The notes: a model not told the origin generated them from the sequence alone. A DNA stretch of 64,000 nucleotides from Ructibacterium sp965146665 (GCA_965146665.1 CBCTHE010000013.1:1-64000), one strand, 5' to 3'. Shown: positions 24,507 through 33,373, counted from the first letter of the stretch. Numbers and translations: made by a program.

Positions 24507-25625
24507 TTATATGTGGGGCATACCGTCAAGCGGGCAGTACATATTCAGCGTTACAGTTTTCCCGTGGGGATCCACAGAGGGATACTCGTTGATATAGATG
24601 ATGCTGCCGTCTTCCAGTTCGCTGACGGCAACTGTTTTTTGGGGATCCGCATCGCTGTAATCCCCCAGAAGGCAGATGCCGCCCCGCTGCCGCACGCTGT
24701 AGATTGTGGGGTGTGTGGGCGGCGCGCCGTCCTTTTGGAGGATCAGCACAGTATAGAATTCGTTCTCCCTTCGGCCGATTTCAGTATAGCCTTCCAAGCC
24801 GGTGAGATAGTCCACCGCCGCATCGTGCGGCATGGGCGCCGGCGTCAGCCTGCTCAGCAACTCTTCCAGTGCCGCCGGATCTTCAGCAAAACCATAGTGC
24901 TTGTAAATCAGGCCAATGGGCTGATCTTTGACCTGGCTCCCGTCCATGACGGTCAGATACAGGGGCTGGAGCGTGTCAGGACCCTCATCATTTGACGCTA
25001 TGCCGCCGCTCCACTGCTCCAGAGGCCTATACGCTGCATACAGCTGATTTCCGGTGCGGGTATAGGACAATCCTTCGGTTTTCCGGAGCGGGGCGGGCAG
25101 GGTGTTGAGAAAGGTGCGCAGTTCAATGGTGCGCGCCCCCTCGTCCCAGACATAGCTGCACAGGTAGTCCGAATAGCCATAGGCCGCATTCGCGCTTCCG
25201 GCGGTTTCGCCCGCAGCCTCAATGCAGAAAGCGGTCCGTCCGCCAATGTTATAGCCCTGAATTTCCTTTCCGTTGAACAGGAACCGGATATCGGTTTCAT
25301 AGACCGAGCCCAATACCCGGCCCGGCGTGCCGCGCTGTACGCCTTCTCCGGCGCTGGGACTGGGCTCCGTATACTGGAGGTCCAGGGTGAGCAGACGCCG
25401 GGTATCATCGTAGCCAAAGCTGATTCCGTAGGAGGAATCGGCAAGATCCTCCGCAAGAACAGCCGTTCTGCCGCCAATGTTATAGGAGGGAACCGGACGG
25501 CCGTTGATATAGGCCAGAATATCGGTGGAATAGACCGTGCCGATGACGTCCCCGTTTGCTGCGTAAACGGACAGCCCGCCGCAAAGCAGGCCCAGCGCCA
25601 GCAGCCATGTGCCAAATTTTTTCAT
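24507..25625 (-). CDS. Secreted protein with two stalk-like repeats, unknown function
   Basis: 372 aa from ATG 25625 (MKKFGTW; GGAGGTCGTC upstream), preferred over an upstream in-frame start because it begins the signal peptide (1-22). Two similar units follow, each with the pattern I-G/L-(S/T)V-Y-x-T-D-I-x-(F/A)-x-(I/F)-NG ... YNIGGRTA (about 26-85 and 100-170), resembling copper amine oxidase N-terminal-like stalk repeats. The C-terminal 200 residues match no family I recognise. It is probably anchored or free in the envelope. Confidence 0.7.
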   Translation of the reverse strand: MKKFGTWLLALGLLCGGLSVYAANGDVIGTVYSTDILAYINGRPVPSYNIGGRTAVLAEDLADSSYGISFGYDDTRRLLTLDLQYTEPSPSAGEGVQRGTPGRVLGSVYETDIRFLFNGKEIQGYNIGGRTAFCIEAAGETAGSANAAYGYSDYLCSYVWDEGARTIELRTFLNTLPAPLRKTEGLSYTRTGNQLYAAYRPLEQWSGGIASNDEGPDTLQPLYLTVMDGSQVKDQPIGLIYKHYGFAEDPAALEELLSRLTPAPMPHDAAVDYLTGLEGYTEIGRRENEFYTVLILQKDGAPPTHPTIYSVRQRGGICLLGDYSDADPQKTVAVSELEDGSIIYINEYPSVDPHGKTVTLNMYCPLDGMPHI

Positions 25626-25706
25626 CTGACGACCTCCTTTTATCATGAAAAAGTTCTCTAAAACAGGAAAATCTCCCGCCGGCTGGCAGGAGATTTTCAA
25701 AGGGGC

Positions 25707-26708
25707 TTATTTCTTCATTGCTTCTTCCACGGCCACAGCGACAGCCACCGTCATACCGACCATGGGGTTGTTCCCCGCGCCGATCAAGCCCATCATCTCA
25801 ACGTGAGCCGGAACAGAGGAGGAGCCTGCGAACTGCGCGTCAGAGTGCATACGGCCCATGGTGTCGGTCATGCCGTAGGAGGCGGGGCCTGCGGCCATGT
25901 TGTCCGGATGCAGGGTTCTTCCGGTGCCGCCGCCGGAGGCCACGGAGAAGTATTTCTTGCCCTGCTCAATGCACTCCTTTTTATAGGTGCCGGCAACCGG
26001 GTGCTGGAACCGGGTGGGGTTGGTGGAGTTTCCGGTGATGGAAACATCAACGCCCTCAAGGTGCATGATGGCAACGCCCTCGCGTACGTCGTCCGCGCCG
26101 TAGCAGCGGACCTTTGCACGCTCGCCTTTGGAATAGGCGGTTTCTTTGACCACTTCCACCTTGCCGGTGTAGTAGTCAAACTGGGTCTGTACATAGGTAA
26201 AGCCGTTGATTCTGGAGATGATCTGCGCGGCGTCCTTGCCCAGGCCGTTCAGGATAACCCGCAGGTCTTCCTTTCTGGCCTTGTTGGCGCTTCTGGCCAG
26301 ACCAATCGCGCCCTCTGCGGCCGCGAAAGATTCATGGCCCGCCAGAAAGGCAAAGCACTTGGTCTCCTCGCGGAGCAGGCGCGCGCCCAGGTTGCCGTGG
26401 CCGATGCCAACTTTTCTGTCGTCAGCGACAGAGCCGGGGATACAGAAGGACTGAAGGCCCAGGCCGATCTTTTCCGCCGCGTCTGCGGCGCTGGTGACAC
26501 CGTCCTTGATGGCGATTGCCGCGCCTGCGATATAGGCCCAGCAGGCATTCTCAAAGCAGATGGGCTGGATGCCCTTAACCATGTTGTATACGTCGATTCC
26601 CTTATCGTCGCAGATCTGCTTTGCCTCTTCGATGGAAGCGATCCCGTGCTTTTGAAGTTCTGCGTTGATCTGGTCGATTCTTCTTTCATAACTCTCAAAT
26701 AAAGCCAT
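25707..26708 (-). CDS. GGGtGRT family protein
   Basis: 333 aa from ATG 26708 (AGGAGG eight bases upstream). It contains the name-giving motif GGGTGRTLHPDN near residue 265, plus MVGMTVAVAVAVEEA at the end, and is full length for the family. The biochemical role is not known, but the family is consistently encoded next to a NifU/IscU-like scaffold, as here (17-base gap), which suggests work in iron-sulfur or metal handling. It is co-transcribed with the upstream scaffold gene. Confidence 0.9.
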   Translation of the reverse strand: MALFESYERRIDQINAELQKHGIASIEEAKQICDDKGIDVYNMVKGIQPICFENACWAYIAGAAIAIKDGVTSAADAAEKIGLGLQSFCIPGSVADDRKVGIGHGNLGARLLREETKCFAFLAGHESFAAAEGAIGLARSANKARKEDLRVILNGLGKDAAQIISRINGFTYVQTQFDYYTGKVEVVKETAYSKGERAKVRCYGADDVREGVAIMHLEGVDVSITGNSTNPTRFQHPVAGTYKKECIEQGKKYFSVASGGGTGRTLHPDNMAAGPASYGMTDTMGRMHSDAQFAGSSSVPAHVEMMGLIGAGNNPMVGMTVAVAVAVEEAMKK

Positions 26709-26725
26709 TCTCAATACCTCCTATC

Positions 26726-27418
26726 TTATTCGTGCCGCGGGTCGATGAGTTTCGCGGCCTCGTCCACTCTGCCGTACTGACCGCTGGCTTTTTCGAGCGC
26801 CTCGTTGGCGTCCATGCCCTTGCCGATCATTTCCATCATCTTGCCCAGGTGAACAAATTTATAGCCGATGATCTGGTCCTCGTCATCCACCGCGATTTTG
26901 GTTATGTAACCCTCTGCCAGCTCCAGGTATCTGGGGCCTTTTTCCAGCGTGGCATAGGTGGTACCTACCTGGCTTCTCAGACCCTTGCCCAGATCCTCCA
27001 GGCCGGCGCCGATGGGGAGCCCGTCCTCGGAGAAGGCAGTCTGTGTGCGGCCGTAAACGATCTGGAGGAACAATTCCCGCATTGCGGTGTTGATGGCATC
27101 ACAGACCAGGTCTGTGTTCAAAGCCTCCAGCAGGGTCTTGCCAATGAGAATTTCGGATGCCATGGCGGCGGAATGGGTCATGCCGCTGCAGCCAACGGTC
27201 TCTACCAGCGCCTCCTGAATGATCCCCTCTTTTACGTTCAGGGTCAGTTTACAGGTGCCCTGCTGGGGTGCGCACCAGCCAATGCCGTGGGTCAGGCCGG
27301 AAATGTCCTTGATCTCTTTTGCCTGCGTCCATTTTCCCTCCTGGGGAATCGGCGCGGGTCCATGGTATGCGCCCTTTGCAAGCGGACACATTTTTTCTAC
27401 TTCGCTAGAATACTTCAT
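26726..27418 (-). CDS. NifU-like iron-sulfur cluster scaffold protein
   Basis: 230 aa from ATG 27418 (GGAGCAG upstream). The NifU N-terminal-like fold carries cysteines at GWCAPQQGTC and VETVGCSGMTHSA and the ETVGCS ... SEILIGKTLLEAL pattern. It is longer than IscU (about 130 aa), and the C-terminal half (ITKIAVDDEDQIIGYKFVHLGKMMEMI) is particular to the subfamily that pairs with GGGtGRT proteins. It is the first gene of a two-gene operon. Confidence 0.85.
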   Translation of the reverse strand: MKYSSEVEKMCPLAKGAYHGPAPIPQEGKWTQAKEIKDISGLTHGIGWCAPQQGTCKLTLNVKEGIIQEALVETVGCSGMTHSAAMASEILIGKTLLEALNTDLVCDAINTAMRELFLQIVYGRTQTAFSEDGLPIGAGLEDLGKGLRSQVGTTYATLEKGPRYLELAEGYITKIAVDDEDQIIGYKFVHLGKMMEMIGKGMDANEALEKASGQYGRVDEAAKLIDPRHE

Positions 27419-27591
27419 ATGCTCTGCTCCTTTCATATCAATCGGCCAGACGACATACTCAACGCGGCAAACCGCCTTCCCGGCCGCGTTTTGCCGTTCC
27501 CCGCCCTGGCGGTGGTTCCCGTGCGGAACGGGGCGCACGGGAAAAAACGGTGTGGCGCATTGAGTATATCGCCTATATGCCCATTATGTTA

Positions 27592-27619
27592 ATTATATCA
27601 CAAATTCTAAAATATGCAA
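27592..27619 (-). promoter_or_regulatory. Promoter of the scaffold/GGGtGRT operon
   Basis: Minus strand TTGCAT (27614-27619), 16-base spacer, TATAAT (27592-27597). It leaves a 5' leader of about 165 bases before ATG 27418, in which I see no recognised riboswitch. Confidence 0.6.
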
Positions 27620-27735
27620 TCATATTCTCAAAAATCTACGGCTCGACAAAAGCCGCGGATGAAAACAGGAATATTTTTGTATATTGTGTGGGAAATTGCG
27701 CGCCGCCGTTCCGGCGTACAGCGGACCTGTGGGCG

Positions 27736-28185
27736 TTACCGCGCCGCCGGGGTCTGCAGGTTCATGATTTTTTCCACCCGGCGGGCGTGACGTCCGCCCT
27801 GATGCGCCGCGCCAAGGTATGCGTCCACAATTTCAAGGGCCAGATCCGGGCCGGTGACCCGCTCCCCCAGACAGATGATCTGGGCGTCGTTATGCTCCCG
27901 GGCCATCCGGGCGCTGAAGCAGTCTGTCACGTGGGCCGCGCGGATCCCCTGTATTTTATTGGCCGCAATGCTCATGCCAATGCCGGTTCCGCAGATGAGG
28001 ATGCCGCAGTCAAATTCGCCGCGCAGGAAGCCCGCACAGAGCTTTTCGGCAATATCCGGATAATCCGCCGGAACGCCGGGCTCCGTTCCATAGTCTGTTA
28101 TCTGATGTCCCAGGCCGCTTAAATGGGCCGTAATGTACGCCTTGTGGTTCACGCCGCCGTGGTCGCAGCCGATTCCGATTTTCAT
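27736..28185 (-). CDS. rpiB: Ribose 5-phosphate isomerase B
   Basis: 149 aa from ATG 28185 (GGGGGAATC upstream). Contains IGCDHGG, DYGTE, CGTGIGMSIAANK and the conserved active-site segments of the RpiB/LacAB fold; it interconverts ribose 5-phosphate and ribulose 5-phosphate in the pentose phosphate pathway. In CGTGIGMS the conserved catalytic Cys (CG) is present. The gene is divergent from the phosphoglucomutase gene. Confidence 0.92.
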   Translation of the reverse strand: MKIGIGCDHGGVNHKAYITAHLSGLGHQITDYGTEPGVPADYPDIAEKLCAGFLRGEFDCGILICGTGIGMSIAANKIQGIRAAHVTDCFSARMAREHNDAQIICLGERVTGPDLALEIVDAYLGAAHQGGRHARRVEKIMNLQTPAAR

Positions 28186-28296
28186 GGTATGATTCCCCCT
28201 GTGTTTCTTTGTCTTCCTACCCATCATAACAAATATGCCTGGGAAAAGCAATCAGATTCCACAAAAATCTCTGCTAAAATTGTATAAGTGTTTGGG

Positions 28297-28325
28297 TTGT
28301 ATTTGGACAAGTTTCATAGTATAAT
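28297..28325 (+). promoter_or_regulatory. Promoter of the phosphoglucomutase gene
   Basis: TTGTAT (28297-28302), 17-base spacer, TATAAT (28320-28325), 53 bases before ATG. Confidence 0.65.
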
Positions 28326-28377
28326 AAGAGTATCAGCCGAAGCCCTTTTGGCTTTGGGAAGACTGGAGGAGATACCG

Positions 28378-30099
28378 ATGGACTATTCACAGGAGTACCA
28401 AATATGGCTGGAAAAAGCCGACCCGGAAACCGTCAGGGAACTGGAGGCCATTGCGGGTGATGAGGACGAGATCAGAGACCGGTTCTACCGGACGCTGGAA
28501 TTCGGGACGGCAGGACTGCGCGGCGTGATCGGCGCGGGACCCAACCGGATGAATACCTATGTGGTCGGGCAGGCCACCCAGGGCCTTGCCAACCAGCTGA
28601 TCAAGACCAACCCGGCCGGGGCGGAGCTCAGTGTGGCCATCGCCTATGACAGCCGGCATAAATCCGATATCTTTGCCCGTGAGGCGGCAGTCATTCTTGC
28701 CGCCAACGGCATCAAGGCATATTTGTTTGACGAGCTGAAGCCGGTGCCGGAGCTCTCCTTTGCAGTCCGGTATCAGAAGGCGACGGCGGGCATTGCGGTG
28801 ACCGCGAGCCATAACCCGGCGAAATACAACGGCTATAAGGTATACGGCGCGGACGGCGCTCAGCTGAACCCGGAGCTGGCCTCCATTGTTCTGGATGAAA
28901 TCAGCAGGACGGACATGTTTTCCGATATTAAGAGGTGCGGCTTTGACCAGGCCGTGGCCGACGGCAGGATCGTCATGATGGGCGAGGAGGTGGAAGAGGC
29001 CTATCTCGACTGTGTCCAGGCCCAGTGCATCAATCCGGAGCTTGCAAAGGAAAAGGGCCATACCCTGAAATTTGTATACACCCCGTTCCACGGGGCGGGC
29101 AATAAACCGGTGCGCAAGATTCTCAAACGGATTGGCTTTGACAATGTGGTCGTGGTCAGAGAACAGGAGCTGCCGGACGGCGATTTCCCGACGGTGGCCT
29201 CTCCAAACCCGGAGAACAAGGAGGGGTTCGCGCTGGCAATCGGCTATGCCAGAGAATGCGGAGCGGACCTGATTGTGGGCACGGATCCGGACTCGGACCG
29301 GGTCGGGATTCTGGTCAGGAACAAGCAGGGCGAATATGTGACCTTTACCGGGAACCAGGTGGGCGCGCTGCTGACAGAGTATATTCTGAGCAGCCTGAAG
29401 GAGCGCGGACAGCTGCCCGGAGACGGTTATGTGGTTAAGACCATTGTGACCACCAATATCATCAAGGCCATGTGTGACGCCTATGGCGTTGAGATGAAGG
29501 AGGTATTGACTGGATTTAAGTTCATCGGCGAAAAGATCAAAGAATCCGAGGAGACTGGGATTGGTACCTATTTGTTTGGATTTGAAGAGAGCTACGGTTA
29601 CCTGAAGGGGACCTATGCCCGGGATAAGGACGCCGTGGTCGCCGCAATGCTGATCGCGGAGATGGCCCTGTACTATCAGGAAAAGGACAGTTCGGTCTTT
29701 GAGCAGATGGACAGGATTTATCAAAAGTACGGCTATTACAAAGAGCAGGTCGAATCCGTGACCATGGAGGGGATTGAGGGCCTGGAGAAAATAAAAACCA
29801 TTATGGAAGAGATCCGAAAGGATCCGCCCCAGACCGTTGCAGGGAAAAAAGTCCTGGCGGTCCGGGATTATCTGGCCTCGGTCCGCAAGGATCTGTGCAC
29901 CGGAGCGTCGGAGAAAATACTGCTTCCCAAATCCAATGTGATTTATCTGGAACTGGAAGACGACAACAATTTTATCATCCGTCCCTCCGGCACCGAACCG
30001 AAAATCAAGCTGTACTGCCTGCTCAAAGGCGGCACGGCCGAAGAGGCGGAGCGGCTGGCCGCGTGTGTGAAGGAGGATATCAAAAAAATCGTTGGATAA
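28378..30099 (+). CDS. Phosphoglucomutase / phosphomannomutase
   Basis: 573 aa from ATG 28378 (CTGGAGGAG upstream). Alpha-D-phosphohexomutase with FGTAGLRG near the N-terminus, the phosphoserine loop TASHNP (Ser144), the metal loop GTDPDSDRVG (Asp303, 305, 307), the sugar loop GFEESYGYL and the phosphate loop RPSGTEPKIKLY. Length fits the PgcA type that interconverts glucose 1- and 6-phosphate. It is a monocistronic unit with its own terminator. Confidence 0.92.
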   Translation: MDYSQEYQIWLEKADPETVRELEAIAGDEDEIRDRFYRTLEFGTAGLRGVIGAGPNRMNTYVVGQATQGLANQLIKTNPAGAELSVAIAYDSRHKSDIFAREAAVILAANGIKAYLFDELKPVPELSFAVRYQKATAGIAVTASHNPAKYNGYKVYGADGAQLNPELASIVLDEISRTDMFSDIKRCGFDQAVADGRIVMMGEEVEEAYLDCVQAQCINPELAKEKGHTLKFVYTPFHGAGNKPVRKILKRIGFDNVVVVREQELPDGDFPTVASPNPENKEGFALAIGYARECGADLIVGTDPDSDRVGILVRNKQGEYVTFTGNQVGALLTEYILSSLKERGQLPGDGYVVKTIVTTNIIKAMCDAYGVEMKEVLTGFKFIGEKIKESEETGIGTYLFGFEESYGYLKGTYARDKDAVVAAMLIAEMALYYQEKDSSVFEQMDRIYQKYGYYKEQVESVTMEGIEGLEKIKTIMEEIRKDPPQTVAGKKVLAVRDYLASVRKDLCTGASEKILLPKSNVIYLELEDDNNFIIRPSGTEPKIKLYCLLKGGTAEEAERLAACVKEDIKKIVG

Positions 30100-30105
30100 T
30101 CAAGA

Positions 30106-30129
30106 GGGCCGCATGCGCGGCCCTTTTTT
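30106..30129 (+). terminator. Terminator after the phosphoglucomutase gene
   Basis: GGGCCGC-ATGC-GCGGCCC followed by six T. Confidence 0.88.
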
Positions 30130-30160
30130 AGTGCGGAACGCAGCGTGTGTACGCTGTTTG

Positions 30161-31192
30161 TCAGCTCTTGTGCCGGGGCTCGCGCTTCCGGTAGAAATCC
30201 ACAATGATCCAGCCCATCCAGAGCAGGCCGGAAACGCCGAAAAAAGCATATAAATGGGCCACCAGTGTGGAGAAACCCAGCAGGGAAAAGGGCAGGGCCA
30301 GAAGGCAGAGCAGACCGGCGCCCTTTACCCGCTGACCGAAGGTGCGGAGCCGAAAATGCCCCAGAAGGCCAAAGCCCTGGGAGACCGCTGTCGTGCAGAT
30401 GGCCATGAACAGCACAAGGGAGTACAGATATTTCTGTGTCCGGCCGGTCATGGCCGCCAGCTTGAGCATGGGGATTTCACTGTCCCAGAGGGCGTCAAAC
30501 TGCCAGGACTGGCTGACCCAGACCACCAAAATCAAAAGACCCAGAATAAAGCCGCCGGTCACGGCGGCCGTGCGGATTCCCCGCGGGGTGATCCCCTGCT
30601 GGAGCGGGACCAGCACCGATGCCGCGGAGATGGTGTTGTAGCTCACATAGCAGACCGCGGAGGTCAGCATGCCCCGGGTCAGCCCCTGAAAGGAAAAGGC
30701 TGACTGGGCGCCGAACAGGGCGGCGCTGACGCAGATGTACACCATGCCGAAGATCATACAGGGCACCAGGATGGTGTTCAGAGCCACAATGCCGCGCAGA
30801 TCAAAGGAGAGCACGGCAAAGCAGATGACGGCCATCAGCAGAATGCCTGCAATGGAGGGAAGCATGAAGCTCTGGCGCAGGAGCGCGCCGCTTCCGGACA
30901 GCATGGTGAAAAATCCGCAGAACATATAAAAGAGCATGAAGAGCTTTACCGGCTTTGCGAACCGGCCCGCCACAGAGGTGAGATACTCGTCACAGGTATG
31001 CAGATCCCAAAGATATGCCCGCCGGAGGATGATATAGCAGACGGCAATCAGCAGAAAGGTGGCGAGAATGATACCGCTGTGGTCTGTGCCGGACGGAAAG
31101 TTAAAATACTCCATGATCTCCCGGCCGGAGGCAAAGCCCGCCCCGATGACGAGGCCGATATACACGAAGGCCAGATTGAACCCCTGTTTCAT
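30161..31192 (-). CDS. YkvI-like membrane transporter
   Basis: 343 aa from ATG 31192. Ten or so hydrophobic segments starting with FNLAFVYIGLVIGAGFASGREIMEYF, the hallmark N-terminus of the YkvI family in the APC/LeuT-like superfamily (the GAGFASGRE motif lies in the broken first helix). The substrate is unknown. No partner gene is adjacent. The start lies in front of the GC-rich non-coding stretch 31193-31568. Confidence 0.8.
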   Translation of the reverse strand: MKQGFNLAFVYIGLVIGAGFASGREIMEYFNFPSGTDHSGIILATFLLIAVCYIILRRAYLWDLHTCDEYLTSVAGRFAKPVKLFMLFYMFCGFFTMLSGSGALLRQSFMLPSIAGILLMAVICFAVLSFDLRGIVALNTILVPCMIFGMVYICVSAALFGAQSAFSFQGLTRGMLTSAVCYVSYNTISAASVLVPLQQGITPRGIRTAAVTGGFILGLLILVVWVSQSWQFDALWDSEIPMLKLAAMTGRTQKYLYSLVLFMAICTTAVSQGFGLLGHFRLRTFGQRVKGAGLLCLLALPFSLLGFSTLVAHLYAFFGVSGLLWMGWIIVDFYRKREPRHKS

Positions 31193-31409
31193 AGGAAACT
31201 CCCTTCCGCCGCTCCGCAAGGCAAATAGAATAGTCCATAAAAATCTCAGAAGCGGAGCGGGGCATGGAGGTTTTTATGTCTCTGCGAAACGCGCCCGGAA
31301 GAAAAGAATCATCCGCGAAGCGGCTGCGGCGCAGTTTCGAAGCCGCCCAATGCGGCGGGGGTTACGCAAAACGAGGTCATAGGGCGGGAGCTCGCGGCGA
31401 TGTCCCATA

Positions 31410-31448
31410 TTTATCTATATAGAGCGGACAAGGTGTTTTATGCCAGGA
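31410..31448 (+). repeat. Short degenerate repeat, copy 1
   Basis: Reads ATCTATATAGAGCGGACA followed by a T-rich run and TTTATGCCA; similar to 32933-32970. Both lie at the right edge of GC-rich non-coding stretches (31193-31410 and 32690-32930). The rest of 31193-31568 shows no gene. Confidence 0.45.
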
Positions 31449-31486
31449 AATTCCCGCAACAAAACAGCCGCGCTGTAAGAAGGGGC

Positions 31487-31519
31487 AAAAAAACACCACA
31501 CCGCCCAGGATCTGGCGGT
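31487..31519 (-). terminator. Terminator after the PTPS/QueD-like gene
   Basis: On the minus strand ACCGCC/GGCGGT with an 8-base loop, then GTGGTG and seven T, about 50 bases past the stop. Confidence 0.7.
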
Positions 31520-31568
31520 ATGGCGCCTTTTTCGTGTATCGGTCAGGTGAAAAAACTGCGGATGCGGT

Positions 31569-32132
31569 TTATTTTCTGTATCCGCACTTGGGGCATACGC
31601 CGTTCTCGTCCAGCGCAATACCGCACAGGGGACAGCGGTCAATCCTGTTCTTTGTCTCGAATTCCGCCGAAGCGGCGTTGACACCGCTGGTAAAGGTGAT
31701 TTTGGCAATGTTCAGCTTATCCTTCAGCAGGTCATAGACGATCTTAATCATGCCTTCAACGGTCATGGTTTCCTTTGTAACGACCAATCGGCAGTCCGGA
31801 TAGGCCGTTGCAAGCTTTGTCTGAAAGGCGGGCCCCTTCATGATGTTGTTCGGCGCGCCGTTTCGGATGCCCTGTGTCTCGTAAACGTCAAGAACGGCCG
31901 GAAGCAGGGGATCGTCCTCGCGCAGAATCAGCGCGTGGTCAAAGTTTTTCAGCACTTCCCAGGCGGTTTTCTGAATTTCGTTGCAGGGGAAAACCATGTT
32001 GACGCCGGGTTCCACGGAGTCCTCAACCTCAAGCGTCAGAACGCCCGTATGTCCGTGCAAATACTGCGCCTCCCCTTTGAAACCATAAAATCTGTGTGCA
32101 TATTGCAGATCCAGCGTTGTAATACTCCTCAT
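31569..32132 (-). CDS. 6-pyruvoyltetrahydropterin synthase / QueD-like protein with zinc ribbon
   Basis: 187 aa, GAGGAGG 8 bases before ATG. T-fold protein with the zinc ligands His13 (YAHRF), His26 and His28 (LHGH). In QueD and PTPS the residue four before HGH is the catalytic Cys; here it is Ala22. The usual C-terminal catalytic Glu motif is also not evident. Residues about 165-186 add a zinc ribbon CPLCG ... CPKCG that normal QueD (about 120 aa) lacks. No queC, queE or folE is adjacent. It may have a different reaction or a binding role. The fold call is firm; the function is open. Confidence 0.72.
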   Translation of the reverse strand: MRSITTLDLQYAHRFYGFKGEAQYLHGHTGVLTLEVEDSVEPGVNMVFPCNEIQKTAWEVLKNFDHALILREDDPLLPAVLDVYETQGIRNGAPNNIMKGPAFQTKLATAYPDCRLVVTKETMTVEGMIKIVYDLLKDKLNIAKITFTSGVNAASAEFETKNRIDRCPLCGIALDENGVCPKCGYRK

Positions 32133-32216
32133 TGTATTGTCCTCCTCATATATTTTATTTACGGGTTAACGCGCCCGTATGCGCACATGTTTGCCGGGCC
32201 GCCCCCTTTGGACGGC

Positions 32217-32600
32217 TCATGCCCTGCAATCCGGACAGATGCCTCTGAACATGAGATCATGGCCGCAAAACGCAAAACCGTGCGTATCAGCAATCCTTTG
32301 CTCCAGCCCCTCTATGTACGGCATCTCCACATCAAAGACCCGGCCGCACATTAGGCATCTTACGTGATAATGGTCGCCGCATCTGTGGTCGAACCGGTCC
32401 GGACCGCCCGGAACCTCCAGTCTCCGGATCTCTCCGTTTTCAGACAGCTGATGCAGGTTGCGGTATACCGTCCCCTTGCTGATATTGGGGTGCTCTGCGG
32501 CAACCATTTGATAGATTTCGTCCGCGGTTGCATGGCATTTTAGTTGATTCACAGCTTCAAAAACCAAAGCACGTTGAATGGTGTTTCGTTTCGGTGTCAT
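32217..32600 (-). CDS. Fur-family transcriptional regulator (PerR/Fur-like)
   Basis: 127 aa. A winged helix (QRALVFEAVNQL ... ISKGTVYRNLHQLSENGEIRRL) is followed by the metal-binding dimerisation domain with HYHVRCLMCGRVFDVEMP and the second CxxC in RGICPDC. The RFDHRCGDHYH segment holds the regulatory-site histidines. Four cysteines form the structural zinc site. Which metal or peroxide it senses is uncertain; PerR-like sensing would fit an anaerobe. It is encoded upstream of the PTPS-like gene (84 bases) on the same strand. Confidence 0.85.
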   Translation of the reverse strand: MTPKRNTIQRALVFEAVNQLKCHATADEIYQMVAAEHPNISKGTVYRNLHQLSENGEIRRLEVPGGPDRFDHRCGDHYHVRCLMCGRVFDVEMPYIEGLEQRIADTHGFAFCGHDLMFRGICPDCRA

Positions 32601-32612
32601 GGAAAGCTCTCC

Positions 32613-32633
32613 TATTAGTAATATTTCCTAATA
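32613..32633. promoter_or_regulatory. Putative Fur/PerR operator upstream of the fur gene
   Basis: Inverted repeat TATTAG-(9)-CTAATA in an AT-rich 21-base box, 12 bases upstream of the start codon; resembles a Per/Fur-box and suggests autoregulation. Confidence 0.5.
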
Positions 32634-32932
32634 AGCACAATATCTCAAAAGAGAAGCGTTGTCAAGTAAAATTTTCTGTTTTTATGAATTTAATTATGAG
32701 GGGATAAACCGGATGGCAAAAGCGATTGACAGGCGGCATCATTTGGTGTAGGATGAACTATATTTCCCGCGGCGCGGAGCTGTGGGAAAGGGCGCTCGGT
32801 GAAAGCGGAGATGAATGGGAGAGACGGCGGCGTGCGCCCGCCCGGCGGTTGGCTTGCAGAAGGGGGCGAAGGGGCGTAACAGGCCCGGCCAGCCGGATGC
32901 GGATTCATATTTTGTAGCCGGTCTGCCAACAT

Positions 32933-32970
32933 ACATCTATATATAGTGGACAGGATTTTTTATGCAAAAA
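32933..32970 (+). repeat. Short degenerate repeat, copy 2
   Basis: Reads ATCTATATATAGTGGACA then a T run and TTTATGCAAAA; see 31410-31448. The stretch 32690-32930 to its left is GC-rich and shows no convincing gene. Confidence 0.45.
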
Positions 32971-32995
32971 TTTAAGTTTTTTTTGAGAAAAAAGA

Positions 32996-33024
32996 TTGAC
33001 AAAACCGCTGGACTGTGATAATAT
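32996..33024 (+). promoter_or_regulatory. Promoter of the rpmG-secE-nusG-ribosomal cluster
   Basis: TTGACA (32996-33001), 17-base spacer, TAATAT (33019-33024). It is followed by a 110-base leader to rpmG. Confidence 0.75.
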
Positions 33025-33139
33025 ACTTCATACCTCTGTGAAGAGGTTTTATTTGTGTTAACAAAAGCTCCGTTTTTTTCCGGTCTCTCTTTTGGCGGCC
33101 CGAATCGGCTTTTGAAATTGGATAAACGAGGTGAAAAAG

Positions 33140-33289
33140 ATGCAAACCAAGATCACGCTGGCCTGCACAGAATGCAAGCAGAGAAACTATGACACCACCA
33201 AGAACAAGCAGAACTGCCCTGACAGACTGGAAATGAACAAGTATTGCAGATTCTGCAGAAAGCATACCCTGCACAAGGAAACCAAATAG
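33140..33289 (+). CDS. rpmG: 50S ribosomal protein L33
   Basis: 49 aa, GAGGTGAAAAAG before ATG. Sequence begins MQTKITLACTECKQRNY and carries two CxxC pairs (CTEC and CRFC), i.e. the zinc-binding (C+) form of L33. It heads the secE-nusG cluster, the standard order in Clostridia. Confidence 0.95.
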   Translation: MQTKITLACTECKQRNYDTTKNKQNCPDRLEMNKYCRFCRKHTLHKETK

Positions 33290-33373
33290 GGACGGTATTG
33301 GCAGCTGGCGGTGCGCAGTGCGGTCTGCCGGGGTGCAGAGGCCGTGCGGCAGCCGTATAAAGGAGTGTAGATT

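Noticed and set aside
27598..27735. Riboswitch in the leader of the scaffold/GGGtGRT operon
   Set aside because: No conserved riboswitch core could be recognised; only the promoter can be supported.
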